Part shown: in pieces, positions 39,406 through 51,781 of the stretch | How positions within the stretch are numbered: the first letter of the stretch is position 1 | Layout of the letters: the number at the start of each line of letters is the position of its first letter | NCBI GenBank assembly: GCA_965112735.1 | Contig: OZ218955.1 | Span: 1,550,001 to 1,614,000, forward strand | Source of the DNA: Phaeosaccion multiseriatum | Taxonomy: Eukaryota; Ochrophyta, other classes | Length of the DNA: 64,000 nt | Direction: 5' to 3' | Position numbers and translations under genes: made by a program | The notes under the pieces: model-generated | Told to the model about the DNA's origin: nothing | The model's input: the letters and a program-made list of their open reading frames with translations, nothing else | Database searches by the model: none

Positions 39406-40487
39406 GAGTTTAGGGGTTGTGGGGGGGGGGAGTAGGGTACGGTAGGCGGGTGGGATGGGGGGGTAGGAGGTAGGACGGTGGAGCTGTATGCCAGGGGGGG
39501 AGGAGGAGGAGGAGGAGGAGGAGGAGGAGGAGGAGGAGCAGTAGAAGGTGGCGAATCTAACCGTAGCAAGGTGGTAGGACAAGGGACGCGAGCCTTTTGT
39601 GCCGCTTTTTTTGTTTCTTGGCCCCTGTCTGCCGGGGAGGTGTGGGGAAGTTAGAAGCGAGGGAAGGAGGGGGGGAGGAGGGGAGGGAGGGAGGGGAGGA
39701 GGGAGTGGAGAAGGGAGTGGAGAAGGGAGGGAAGAGAGAGGAGCAGGAACGGGAGAGGAAGGACAAGAAAGACGGAGGAGAGGAGAGGAGAGCTGAGGAG
39801 GAGAGGAAAGCGGCGATCAATCGAGGGAGGAAGGAGGAGGCAGACAGAGAGGGAGAGAGAGAGAGAGAGAGGGAGAGAGATAAGAGAGGAAGACTGAGGT
39901 GGCAAATGGGGGTGAAGTACATCGTAGTGATTTGAGTGTCTCCTTCGCTGCGGACCAGTTTCAGCTTATTTACAATACAATAGACAATGATCTTGTTACA
40001 ATTACCTTGCTTTATTACTAATCTCTTCACGAGACTCGTGACGATAGTTTCCGGTCGCGGAGGAGTAAGGAGGGGGAGGAGGGAGGGGTAAAAGAACGAA
40101 ACCGACGAAATCGAAGACTCCCGTGTGCGCAAAAGCTCTCTTCCTCCCTCTCTTTTCTTCTCTTCTCTAACTGTAATAGTCGATGCAATAGATGGAGCCT
40201 TCTGAAAAAACTGGAAGACGAGAAGATCGGTGATGCAATAGATGGAGCCTTTTCTTCCTAATCGCAATAGTCGATACAATAGACTAAACATACTCAGAAG
40301 AAAAGAGGAAGAAAAGTGGCGGAGGAGAGAGTGGCGGCGGGGTAGCGGGCTTGGGGAGTGGAGTGTTTCAACGAAAGCAACTAGCTTCTCGACTTGCCTC
40401 CTCCTCGTCCATCGCCGTAGCCAGCCCCGTAAAAGACAAGCGTAGACGGAGCGTATAACAGAGTATTGGACAAAGCCGCTTCATCTC
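39406..40487. other. Convergent spacer, riboflavin fusion / DEP-C2 gene
   Basis: Contains G-runs and a GGA array (39490-39540), a purine-rich stretch (39655-39900) and two copies of CGATGCAATAGATGGAGCC-type sequence (40180-40200 and 40230-40250). No recognisable protein. Confidence 0.5.
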
Positions 40488-43400
40488 TTACTGCTGCTGC
40501 TCCTGCTCCTGCTCCTGCTCCTGCTGCTGCTGCTCCTGCTGCGGGTGGTGGTTCTTCTCTTGCTCCTGCAGAAGAACGAGGTGCGAGCGCTGTGCTTCCC
40601 TCGACAAGCCCCCGCCTCGTAAGGTTTCGGACCGCCGATCACTAACCCCTCCTCCTCCTTCTCTATCTTGTCTTCCCCCTCCCCCCTCCTCCTTTCCGTT
40701 AACGTCTGCGCTAACGTCTGCACTCTCATGTATCGCCTCTTCAATACCCCCCATCTCGGGCTGGGAAAACGAGTTCCTCCTGAAGCTCGGCCGGCGGGAT
40801 GCAGCAAACATGGTTAGGGGGCCGGGAGAAGACGGAGGAAGCAGCAAAGCCCACTGCCTCCCCGTCCCGCCGCTGCCGTCCCCTCCTCCTCCTCCTCCTC
40901 CTCCTCCTCCTCCTCCTCCTCCAGCCCCTCCGCCACCGTTCAAAAATCTCCCCAGCAGGGGTGACTCGGCTGGCCGCGAAGTCTCGCTCCCTACTCCTGC
41001 TCCTGTATCACCAACTGCTCCTGCTCCTGCTGTTGTACCACCACTTGCCTCAAACAGGGCTGGCGACAACGGTGTGTCCACCTCCTCTGCCTTACCCTCT
41101 GCCTTACTCTCTGTCTTGCCCGTCTGCGCCACCAATCTGCCCCCCTGGGCTGCCGAAGAGAGGGGCGCACCGGACGAACCTGCCCCGAAAAAACTCCCCA
41201 TATGCCCGGTCTGACCTCCTCCGCCCCCCTGGGTCAACGACGCCCACGCGCCCGCAGGGCCCAGGGGGGGCACACCAGAAGCAGCAGCTGCTGCTGCAGA
41301 TACGTCCGTACCTGGCTCGAGCACACTACCCCCGCCGGCCCAACCGCTCACCAATCCTCCTCCTCCTCCTGCTGCTACTGCTCCTGCTCCTCCTCCAAAG
41401 GGCGCTATCATCGGGGCCGTGGCAGGGGCTGCCACCGGCTGCGTCGGGAGGAAAGCCTGCTGCCAGAGGAGTATCGAGGCGAACTCTTGATCCACTGAAC
41501 AAATCATGTTATGCAAGCCTTGTGCATCCTGGCGGCCCCCGGAGGAGACGACGGTTCGGCCGCCGGGACCATTCTTGTCCTTGCTATGGACAGTCCCTTG
41601 GGAAGCTGAAAATATCCGGGGGCGGCTGCCGCGGAGTCCCCGAGACTTTCGACTTGAGGCCTTGTGAGGGCTGTGTGGACAGCCGGCATATCGGCATATA
41701 TGTGGGCACGTACACGGGCATATAGGCAGGCAGGTTTATGGGCACATGGGCAGGCGTAAGTGCAGGCACGTATGTGGTAGCATATATATGCATGTGGGCA
41801 TGGGCAGGCACGCGTATGGGCATGGGCATAGCATACGCGCATATGAGCAGGCAGACGCACAGGAATATGGGCAGATCATTCCTTCCTTCACTAGCGCCAC
41901 TGCAATGTATCATTTCAGTCATTGGACAATAACTCGAGTCTCTCCGTGACTCATTATTCTGTAACTGTCACTCTCTCACGCCATCGTACCTGCGATTGCT
42001 GCTTCCTCCCTTGAGGTGCCTGCCGTTGAGGCTCGATTTGGAGTCGTCAAGCTTGTTCTGCTTGTTCTTCTCGGTATCCTCCATTAGCTTATGGTGCAGC
42101 GCGTTATCGCCGTAAGTGCCTGCCGGGGGGGGGGATGGTGGGTGGGGGGGGGGGGGACAAGGAGAAGGAGGAGGAGGGAAAGAGAGGGTGGGGTTGCATG
42201 AAGGAGAGCAGGGGATAATGAGGCTGAGGCTGAGAACGTCGCTGGGTGGGGCACGGAGCACATGTTCCTTCATTACGAGACTCAGCCCCAGCCTTGTCTG
42301 CCCCAACCGCAAAGTCTCTCTCTCCCTTGTCCCCTCTCTCTCTCCCTTGTCCCCTCTCTCTCCCTTGTCCCCTCTCTCTCTCCCTTGTCCCCTCTCTCTC
42401 TCCCTTGTCCCCTCTCTCTCTCCCTTGTCCCCTCTCTCTCTCCCTTGTCCCCTCTCTCTCCCTTGTCCCCTCTCTCTCTCCCTTGTCCCCTCTCTCTCTC
42501 CCTTGTCCCCTCTCTCTCTCCCTTGTCCCCTCTCTCTCTCCCTTGTCCCCTCTCTCTCCTCCTCCCTTCCACCCCCTCCTCCCTCCCCCTCCCCTCCCCC
42601 TCCTCTCATCCCTTCTCCCTCTCCCTCTCACCAGCCACGAAGGGGTCGAATGAGATATAGAGAATGGCAGAGGCGCTGTCAACAAACTGCCTGCCTCTAC
42701 AGTCAAGCTCCGCCACCACGGGCACCGCGGAGAAACCCATCACCTCGTGCACTTGCAGCTGAAGGGGAACAGAGGGGACAGAGAAAGATCGCAAGGGGGG
42801 GGGGGGGGGATTGTTTTGAGGCGTTACTCACCCAGCTTACTCACTCACTCACTCACTCACTCACTCACTCTCACTCACTCACTCACTCACTCACTGACTC
42901 ACTCACTGACTCACTGACTCACTCACTCACTCACTCACTCACTCACTTTCTCACGTCCTCAATCAGTCACTCCACTTAAACCACCCACCCGATGACTCCC
43001 TCACTCCCCCAGTCCGCCACTTACCTCACTTAGTCACTTACTCACCCACCCACTCACCCACTCTCTTAAGTCACTTAGTCACTCAGATACTCACCCACCC
43101 ACTCAGCCATCCATTCAATCATTCACTCACTCACTCATTCACTCAACCCCCCACCCACTCGTCCATTCACCCACTCTCTCACACACACACTCACTCACTC
43201 ACTCCCCTCCCTTCCCTTCCCTCACGCACTCACTCCCCTCCTTCCTTCCCTCACTCACTCACTCCCCTCCTTCCGACCCTCCGTCTCTCCCTCCCTCCGT
43301 CTCTCCCTCCCTCCCTCCCTCCCTCCGTCCGTCCGTCCGTCCGTCCCTCCCTCCCTCCCTCCCTCCCTCGGGTTGTCGACAGGACGTACCACCACTGTGC

Positions 43401-44549
43401 CAATCCGCGTGTCTTTGCCGAGAAAGCGTCCAAGCTGGGCGGAGGCCATAAGCGTGATGACCAAACTGCGTCATCGGCAGTTGGTCATACAGCAGCATCA
43501 GCAGCAGCGTCAGCAGCAACAACAACAACAAAGATACGAGGGTGCGTTTAGGAACACAACCAAAGCCCCCCCCCCCCCCAAAGGTAGGCCATACGTGTAG
43601 AAGGCACAACCAATGCCCACTTCCTCACACTCTCCCCCCTTTCTCCCTCCCCTCCCCTCACCCCCCTCCCCTCACCCTCCTCCCCTCCCTCCCCTCACCC
43701 CCCTTCCCCTCATCCTCCCTCCCCTCCCCCCCCCTCTCCTCCCTCCCCTCCCTCCCCTCCCCACCCCACCCCATCCCTCCCTCCCCCCCTCCTCCCCCCT
43801 CATATCACCCCAACCAGCCGCACCTGTCCGTGTAGTCAACATCATGGAAGGCCACAGGGAAGTTCCACACGGGGTTGACACTCCTGAGCTGTGGGGTGCG
43901 CCTCAGCGTAGAGTCGGGATCTCTCTGTAAGTAGCAAGTCACATAGACGCTCAACATGTTGTCCACCTTATAACAATCAAGGCACAGCCACATCATAAGG
44001 GGAGGATGGCAGGGGGGAAATGGAAGGCGCGGAGGAGGGAAAAGAAAAGGGGGTAGGTCAGAGGAGGAGGGGAGTGTGTGAGTGAGGGGTGAGGTCAGGG
44101 TTCCGTTAACTTATCAGACGTTAACTACCCGTCAAGTCAGACAGGTAGCAGCTGCAACACCAGCAGCAGCCCCCCAGCAGCCCCCCCTTCCCTACCTACA
44201 CTTTCAAGATCGACCTCTACATTGCTCGGTGTCGGGGGGGGGGGTACACAAGACCACACAGGGGGTTCTAATCAAACGAGACTGGCACTGAAACTGGCTC
44301 GGAAAACTGGCACTGAAACTGACACTGACACTGAACCGCTCTATGACACCTGCCTGCAGGTCCCAGTCGTGCGTCATGTCGAGATATGCCTCCAAGATGT
44401 CCACGTTCATGTTGTAAAGCTGCGAGGCCCGGTAGGTGGTCCAGTAGCGAGATTCGGTGGCCGGCTCCAAGGACGAAGGGCGGCCCATCTGCTTGGAGGT
44501 TTGGGGAGGGTTCTGGGAGTGTGAGCGGGTGTGTGTGTGTTTGACTTGT

Positions 44550-44589
<40 letters not shown>

Positions 44590-44668
44590 GGTTGTTGTTG
44601 TTGTGGTTGTTGTTGTTGTGGTTATTGTTGTTGTTGATGTTATTGTTGTTGTTGTTATTGTTGTTGTT

Positions 44669-44713
<45 letters not shown>

Positions 44714-47401
44714 GGCGAGAGATAGAGAGAAGCTTTCTGCCTGGCCCCGCTCTAATTGACGCCTCTCTCCTCCTACAACACCAAGCCTACCTACCTACCT
44801 ACCTGCCCGCATCCATCCCATCTTCCCTCCACCCTCCACCCTCCACACACCTGGTAGGTCACCTGCCTCTCCCTCTGTTGGACTGTTTGAGCGGTCCTCT
44901 GCTGCGGCTTGTGCTTCACGAGCTCCGGGTTCTTCATCATGTGCTGTGTGAGTGGGTGGGTGAGTGGGTGGGTGAGTGGGTGAGTGGGTGAGTGGGTGAG
45001 TGGGTGGGTGAGTGGATGGGTGAGTGGGTGGGTGAGTGGATGGGTGAGTGCGCAAGTGAGTGCGTGAGTGAGTGAGTGAGTGAGTGAGTGAGAACCAAGT
45101 ACGTGAAGAAGTTCACCAAGTGAGTGAGGTTCGTAAGTGAGTGAGTTAAGTGAGTGGAGCTGAGTGAGTGGAGTTGGGTGAGTGAGTGAGTGAGTGAGTG
45201 AGTGAGTCAGAGTGAGTGAGTGAGTGAGTGAGTTGGGTGAATCAATCCGTCTGGCGCCTCCCCTCTCTTCACACACACCCACTCTCTCCCTCTCTCTCTC
45301 AACCCCCTCACCCCTTCCTCACCCCCCCCCCGTATCTCTCTCTCTCCCCGGCAAACACCACTCACCTCCTCCACGAGCAGACTGTAAGCATCCCCTGCAA
45401 GCCTGAAGAACACATCGGGCTTAGCGATAAAGGGCTGCTGTTGCGACACCCCTCGGAGGAAGCCTTTGCGCAACATGGCGTTTCCAAAGCCCTCCGCCTC
45501 CTCCACAGACTCCGCCCACCCCGCCTGTGATTATTCAGAATCAGACGGTTTCGACGGTTTCAGCTTCAAAGATGAGACTCCAAGTTTTATCCGTTCAATA
45601 CTTAGTTTAGACCTTTTAGGCTCCCGCCCTAGCCCGCCGGGGGGGGGGGGCTAAATTGAGCCAATTGATCATTCCATTCCTTGACCCGCCACTTTTCCAT
45701 TCAAAGTCTCAATTCCTGCTCCACTCACTGACGTACTGGGCCCGCTCACTGACGTACTGGACCCGCTCACTGACTTACTGACCCCTTCACTGACTTACTG
45801 ACCCGCTCACTGACTTACGGACCCCTTCACTGACTTACTGACCCGCTCACTGACTTACTGACCTGCACGATGAAGTCTGCGGCGCTCTTTCCGCTGAAGG
45901 CCTTTCGTGGCACGCGAGCGGAGTGACGAGCCTGACCGGCGTTCGAACGGCCCCTGTTGTTGTTTGTTGTGTTGGTTAGTTTGATAGGTTGTTTGCTTTG
46001 TTTTCTTTTTGCATCTCTCTTCTCATTCCATCGATCTCTTAACTAGTCTGTCTCCTTATTATATAGTCTGTCTACCTTACTATAGAATTAGTCTGTCTAC
46101 CTCAGTATGCCCTTGTCTGTCTTCTTTACCTTTTCAAGTCGAAAGTTACACGTTTCGATGCAAACTCAAGCGTGTCCACGGGCACATTGGGCACGCGATC
46201 GTACCAGTGCCACGAGGCCTACAGCAGTTGGTGATACACACATGAGCAGGCAACAGAGCAGAGCAGCAGCGAGGGGTGAGAGGAGTCGGTGTGGAGTGTA
46301 TGTGTATGTAGAGAGAGAGAGAGGTTGCATAGATGTGGATGGATAGATATATAAACATAATAGATGGAATGGATAGATGGATAGATGGATACATCGACAG
46401 ATAGAAAAAAAAGAGAAAGACACAGATACGTAGATAAGAAATGCAGACAGATGACAACGACAGAAAGACAGATGGGCGGATAGACGGGGCGGCATTCCCT
46501 CTCCCATTCCATCCCCCTCCCACTTCTCTCCTCTCCTCTTCAGTCGTTGCGTTACCTTACCTTGGGAAGCAACAGCTTGTCCACGAGCTTTCTGACGCGT
46601 CCCCCGTTCCCGCGCGTACGCCTGCGGTCTCGGGACACGTAACGCTCTACGAGGAGCATGTATTCGTCCTCTGCAAAGCGATACAGCTCCGTCCTAAGGG
46701 GAGGAGGGAGGGTGCAATGAGGCAATAGGTAAAGATAGAGTTCAAGTCCGTTAGAGTTCAAGTCCACTGTCATCAAAATTCACCACCCCTCCCCATCCAC
46801 TGCATCCACCTCCGCCTCCCCCCCACTGCACTTGCCTCGGAATTCACACGCACGCACATGCACATACACATGCACACACACATGCACACACACATGCACA
46901 TGCACACATGCACATACACACACACATGCACACACACATGCACACACACACACACACACATGCACACACACACTTGCACACACACACATGCACATACACA
47001 CACACATGCACACACACATGCACACACACACTTGCACACACACACATGCACATACACACACACATGCACACACACATGCACACACACACACACACACACA
47101 TGCACATGCACACACACATGCACACACACATGCACACACATGCACACACACATGCACACACACACACACATGCACACACACATGCACACACACACACACA
47201 TGCACACACACATGCACATACACACACATGCACACACACATGCACACGCACAGACACACACACACGCACACACACACATGCACACACACATGCACACACA
47301 CATGCACACGCACAGACACACACACACACGCACACACACACATGCACACACACATGCACACACACATGCACACACACATGCACACGCACAGACACACACA
47401 C

Positions 47402-47465
<64 letters not shown>

Positions 47466-48112
47466 CACACACACATGCACACGCACAGACACACACACCA
47501 TACACACATGTATACACGCACAGACACAGACACACCATACACACACATCACGCACACACACACACACACACATCACGCACATCACGCACACACAAATGTA
47601 TACACGCACATGCACACACACATGTATACACCCACAGACACACACACACCACACACACACACATCACGCACACACATACACACACGCACACACACACACG
47701 CACACACATACACACACGCATATATCACGCACACACACATACACACACGCATACACACACATACACACACATCACGCACACACACACACATCACGCACAC
47801 ACACACACGCATACACACACATACATACACACACATCACGCACACATACACACACATCACGCACACATACACACATACATACACGCATATACACACATCA
47901 CGCATACACACATAGACACACACGCATACACACACATACACACACACATACACACACATACACACACACATACACACACATACACACACACGTACTTGGA
48001 GCACTTCATGAGTCCGGGCCTGTCAACGTGCGTGATGAGGCCCAGCCTGTGAAGCAACAGATCACCACCAGGGGAAGGAGGGGTGGGGGGGGGTGAGACG
48101 GCGGAGAGCACA

Positions 48113-48158
<46 letters not shown>

Positions 48159-49378
48159 GGTTTGGGTGGGGCTTCGCATTCATGTGTACGTATGTGTGTG
48201 CGTGTGTGTGTTTGTATGTTTGTGTGTGCGTGTGTGTGTGTATGTTTGTGTGTGCGTGTGTGTGTATGTGCGTGTCTGGGTGGCTGGGTGTATGTGTGCG
48301 TATGGGTGGGTGGGTGCGTGTGTGTATGTGTGTGTGTGTGTGTGTGTGGTGGCTCAGCGATGGCTTTGTGTCTTCCATCTTGAACGAGTCAGGGAAGGGG
48401 GGGGATGAGCCCCAACTGCGGAAGAAATTGCGAAACGGCCTCACACCCACCAACGCCCTCACCTTCCCCACCCACCCACTGACTTACTACCCACACACAA
48501 ACACAGACGCCTGAACTTACTACCCCACCTACCCACCCACCCATTGACTTACTCCCCAAATATTCTCACTCATTGACGTGCTACCGCCACCTACCCACCC
48601 ACTGACTTACTACACACACACAAACACAGACGCCTGAACTTACTACCCCACCTACCCACCCACCCATTGACTTACTACCCACATATCCCCACCCATTGAC
48701 TTGCTACCGCCACCTACCCACCCTCTGACTTACTACCCACGGACCTAATCATGTGGTTGAGGAAGTGCTCTGCAGCGGTTTGGTCCTCCGCAAGCTTCAT
48801 GCCCCTCACGCTGCCCACGGCCTCCTCTCCGCTGAAGCAGCGCTTGTACGAGCGGCGCAATGAGTCTCTGGGCGAAGGGGGCAGGGGGGAGCGGGGGGGG
48901 AAAGGACAGGAAAACAGAGAGAGAGAGGGGGGGGGGGTAGTGGTGGCGAGTGGTGGGTGGGTGGATGATGGTGGATGGTGGTGGATGGTGGTGGATGGTG
49001 GTGGTGATATAGGAGTTGGTGCAAAGTGTGGGAAAAAGGGTCATGGAGGGAATTGTGATTGCGTATTTGGCCGCCATTTGGCCGCCATGCCGGACCTCTC
49101 ACTCCCTTGACTGTCAATTGTTCACATCAGAGCTCTGCACGCACGCACACGCGCGCGCACATTCACACACACTCAACACACACACCTACACACCTACACA
49201 CCTACACACCTGTTGGTCCCCACTACCAAGGCAGTGACGAGCTTGAGCTGCACGGAGCGCCAGTCGTAGTCGAAGGGCACTCCCCCATCCCTGCCATCGA
49301 GTTCCATGCCCTCCACGCTACCGCCCACCATACCTCTGTTAGCGCGATGGTACGATCCCCCCACCTCACCTCCTCCTC

Positions 49379-49413
<35 letters not shown>

Positions 49414-49418
49414 CCCCC

Positions 49419-49452
<34 letters not shown>

Positions 49453-49746
49453 TCCTCCTCCTCCTCCTCCTCCTCCTCCTCCTCCGAGCTTGCTGTTGTC
49501 CATCTCTCTGTCCTCGACGCTGGTGGTGAGCGAGGGGCTATGGAGTACGTGCCTGGGCATGGTCATGTTCATGTTCAGGATGGAGCCCAACGACCCCATC
49601 ATCTTTGCAATCCCATCCCTTGTCTTTGGCATGTTCGTGCTCTCATCCTGCCCCGGCCCCGGATCCGCCACCTGCTGCTGCTGCTGCTGTTGCGGCGGTC
49701 GCCCGGTAGGTGGGGGGGTCATGGCATTTGGTCCGGGAGGGTCCAT
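40488..49746 (-). CDS. Tandem DEP domains plus C2 domain protein, low-complexity ends
   Basis: Fourteen exons by my reading: 49370-49746, 49210-49335, 48745-48867, 47996-48046, 46561-46693, 45863-45931, 45366-45524, 44851-44943, 44354-44512, 43824-43966, 43390-43465, 42632-42758, 41990-42119 and 40488-41583; 953 residues, all phases joining. DEP 1: [46 protein letters not shown] 2: [43 protein letters not shown]2-like domain follows: [53 protein letters not shown] and C2 modules bind membranes and partners, so a signalling scaffold is likely; no catalytic domain is seen. Exon 9 needs a GC donor. Several small exons lie between long repeats, so one or two joins may be wrong. Confidence 0.7.
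42316..42556 (-). repeat. Minisatellite, 18-20 bp unit (CCCTTGTCCCCTCTCTCT)
   Basis: About thirteen tandem copies in intron 12 of the DEP-C2 gene, alternating 18 and 20 bases through CT gain or loss. On the gene strand it is purine rich (GGGACAAGGGAGAGAG) and follows the donor. Confidence 0.9.
42839..43370 (-). repeat. (CACT)n, then CCCT/CCGT arrays in DEP-C2 intron 11
   Basis: On the gene strand these are GGGA and GTGA arrays running from soon after the donor (43389) towards the acceptor at 42759, in line with the purine-first pattern of other introns. Confidence 0.85.
43477..43494 (+). repeat. Dispersed motif copy (GGTCATACAGC variant), intronic
   Basis: GGCAGTTGGTCATACAGC with flanking CAG and CAA triplets, antisense to the DEP-C2 gene and about 10 bases upstream of exon 11 on the gene strand. 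Confidence 0.7.
44549..44714 (-). repeat. (GTT)n triplet array in DEP-C2 intron 8
   Basis: About 165 bases of GTT with GTG and ATT interruptions on the plus strand, (AAC)n on the gene strand. Not coding. Confidence 0.9.
44945..45235 (+). repeat. GTGA/GGGT tetranucleotide arrays in DEP-C2 intron 7
   Basis: GTGAGTGG-type repeats on the plus strand. On the gene strand they are CACT/CACC repeats running into the acceptor at 44944, a C-rich 3' intron half. Confidence 0.85.
45715..45862 (-). repeat. TCACTGACTTACTGACCC minisatellite at the DEP-C2 intron 6 donor
   Basis: About eight copies on the plus strand. On the gene strand the donor is the first unit: exon ends GTGCAG, intron starts GTCAGTAAGTCAGTGAG and repeats that pattern, so the array is built from donor-like GTCAGT and GTAAGT hexamers. 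Confidence 0.85.
46222..46238 (+). repeat. Dispersed motif copy, intronic
   Basis: GCAGTTGGTGATACACA, preceded by ACA. It is antisense to the DEP-C2 gene, within intron 5. Confidence 0.7.
46855..47993. repeat. CA-rich microsatellite, about 1.1 kb, in DEP-C2 intron 4
   Basis: CACACA with regular ATG and TCACG interruptions; the longest array in the window. Its 3' plus-strand edge touches the intron 4 donor (gene strand GTACGTGTGTGTG). The 250- to 410-residue open frames over it are artefacts. Confidence 0.95.
48475..48740 (-). repeat. ATTGACTTACTACCCAC minisatellite in DEP-C2 intron 3
   Basis: Two longer tandem blocks of about 120 bases, each built of TTGACTTACTACCCAC-like units. Same sequence family as 37088-37240 and 45715-45862. 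Confidence 0.8.
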
Positions 49747-50199
49747 GACTGCCTGTGAGGCTTTCGGCTCGCACGAGTCCCGCCTCTCTAGTTAAGATGG
49801 TCACACACACCCCCAGCCTCTGCTCTCCTCCACTCCCCTCTCAGCATCGCTAGTCGCATGGCGGGAACACGAACAATCCCCCCCCCGGTCGCCTTTGAGG
49901 CGGCCAAGACAAGTTAGAATACGGAAAGAAAGAATGGGTTTTGAGAGACAATGAGATAAAACGAAAGCGTGTGAGTCCAGCTCCCAACAAGTGCAGGCGT
50001 GATGCCAAAGCCGTGGCAAAAGATGCCCGGGAAGACAGTACGATGAGAGAAAAAAGAAATGGAAAAAAGACAAAGACCTAGCTAATAGCTAAGAACTGAG
50101 AATCGTCGGGCCACCAACAGATTGATTTGGGCCACCAACAGGTGCGCTTCCATTTTTTTTCCCTCCCTTTCTATAGCCTCCCAGTACTCAACAGCCACG
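49747..50199. promoter_or_regulatory. Head-to-head promoter spacer, DEP-C2 / HMG-box-like
   Basis: 453 bases between divergent starts. A short direct repeat (GGCCACCAACAG) occurs at 50109 and 50130 near the plus-strand gene, and a T-run lies at 50153-50160. No TATA box stands out. Confidence 0.4.
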
Positions 50200-51342
50200 A
50201 TGGAGAATGAATGCAGCGACAGTGGTATCAGTGGTGGTGGAGGCGGGTCTGAGAGCGAAGAAAACGCTGTGAGGGAAGGCAGAATGGCAAAAGATGATGA
50301 AAGAGGAGGCGGTGACAAAACTAACGATGATGATGAGGAGGGGGGGGGAGGCGGCGATGAGTCGTCGTCGTCGTCGTCCGAGGAGAAGGAGGAGGAAGAG
50401 GAGGAGGAGCAAGGCGAGGACGAAGAGGACGAAGAGAATACTAACCTTGAAGGCGAGAGTGACGACATGGACATGGACCGCGAGGATGATGCCGATGAGG
50501 CGACGAGCACCCACAAGGACATTGGCCAGAACGGTGATGGCATTGCAGAGGCGGCTGCTGCGAATGAATCTCAGGGCACACCATGCCGTGCATCGTCGGC
50601 ACCCTTATCGGCTGGAGGCGGGGGCAGCGGGGAAGGCGTAGTACCAACCACGAAAGGAGCAAAGAGGAAGAGAGAAGGGGCAGAGGAGACGAAGCAGGAC
50701 CTGAGGAAGAAGAAGAACGCCACGAAGAGGAGGTTGCGGGTGGACAACGATGCTCGAGCCTTTGACCTGTTTTGCAAGTACACCCGCCTTCGCTTCAGAC
50801 TCAAGGAGCAGAAGCAGCAGCAACGGCAGCAGCAGCAGCTGCAGCAGCGGCAGCTGCGGCAGCAGCACAAGGAGGAGGAGGAGGAGGAGGAGGAGGAGGA
50901 GGAGGAGGAGGAGGAGGAGGAGGAGGAGGAGGAGGAGGAGGAGGAGGAGGAGGAGGAGGAGGAGGAGGAAGAGGGACAGCAGCAGGGGAAGGGGCAGAAG
51001 AGGAAGCGGGAGGAGGGGAAGAAGGAAGAGGGGAAGGAGGGCTATGGGGAGGAGGTAGCGCCCAGCCCCATTCCCATGCCGAAAACACCGTTGGAGCTGC
51101 TGAGGGACCTGCGAGAGAGGTGGAACAAGCTACCTACCATTGGCAAATGGCAGTGGCGCAAGCGTACGATCGAGACAGACGAGGCGGCTCTTTGGGACTG
51201 GCGAGAGAGGGAGCACCATGCGCTGCAGCTCAAGCAGGCGCGGCAGGACAGGAGGAGAAAGAGGGAGGCCAAGAGCCAGAGAGAGGCCGACGGAGCCAAA
51301 GCGGTGGCTGAGTTGCGGGCAAGGACCTCGAAGCGGCTGTGA
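50200..51342 (+). CDS. HMG-box-like nuclear protein, box split by a poly-Glu insert
   Basis: A single exon of 380 residues. The first ATG of the frame is at 50200. The N-terminal 150 residues are acidic (Glu/Asp/Ser runs). A basic patch (AKRKREGAEE, then KKKNATKRRLR) looks like a nuclear localisation signal. After it comes RAFDLFCKYTRLRFRLKEQ, which fits helix 1 of an HMG box. A Gln then Glu tract of about 60 residues intervenes. PLELLRDLRERWNKLPTIGKW then fits helices 2 and 3 (the usual LGEKWKxLSxxEK pattern). The C-terminus is a basic helical tail. It probably binds DNA or chromatin. The split box makes the call tentative; an unrelated helical protein is possible. Confidence 0.55.
   Translation: MENECSDSGISGGGGGSESEENAVREGRMAKDDERGGGDKTNDDDEEGGGGGDESSSSSSEEKEEEEEEEQGEDEEDEENTNLEGESDDMDMDREDDADEATSTHKDIGQNGDGIAEAAAANESQGTPCRASSAPLSAGGGGSGEGVVPTTKGAKRKREGAEETKQDLRKKKNATKRRLRVDNDARAFDLFCKYTRLRFRLKEQKQQQRQQQQLQQRQLRQQHKEEEEEEEEEEEEEEEEEEEEEEEEEEEEEEEEEEGQQQGKGQKRKREEGKKEEGKEGYGEEVAPSPIPMPKTPLELLRDLRERWNKLPTIGKWQWRKRTIETDEAALWDWREREHHALQLKQARQDRRRKREAKSQREADGAKAVAELRARTSKRL
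50868..50970 (+). repeat. Coding (GAG)n array, poly-Glu
   Basis: About 34 consecutive Glu codons inside the HMG-box-like gene. The same triplet array is read as Gly in four other genes of this window. Confidence 0.9.
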
Positions 51343-51781
51343 GGGGTGGAGGAGGAGGAAGGGGCTGGAAGTGGAAGGGACGAGCGCGGAAGGGTCTTCT
51401 TTCGACGGCCGTCAGAAAGTGGCGCGGAGAGAGGACTAGATAAGGGCGAGGTAAGTAAGCAAGACAAGTCGGGGGCGTGGTTTGGAACAGCTAGTGTTGG
51501 GAGTGGAAAGGCCCAAACGCCCTCTTTGCGTCAGTATGTAAAAAGCACTCCAGCCATGTAAATACAGCGTATCACCACATGTTGTACATGACACACACAC
51601 TCCCCTTCTTCGCTAATAGTATTACTTCTAATACTTCTCTACTACTACTACTGCGACTACTACTACTACCTCTACTTCTACTACTACGACGACTGCTCCT
51701 TCTCCTCCTCCTCCTTCTCCTCCTCCTCCTCCTCCTCCTCCTCCTCCTCCTCCTCCTCCTTCTCCTCCTCCTCCTCCCCCC
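51343..51781. other. Convergent spacer, HMG-box-like / large unrecognised gene
   Basis: Holds triplet runs of ACT/TAC type (51625-51690) and a (TCC)n run (51700-51778) touching the minus-strand stop codon. No gene. Confidence 0.5.

Noticed and set aside
46773-48096. 250- to 410-residue frames rich in His/Thr or Cys/Val
   Set aside because: Products of a CA microsatellite in intron 4 of the DEP-C2 gene.
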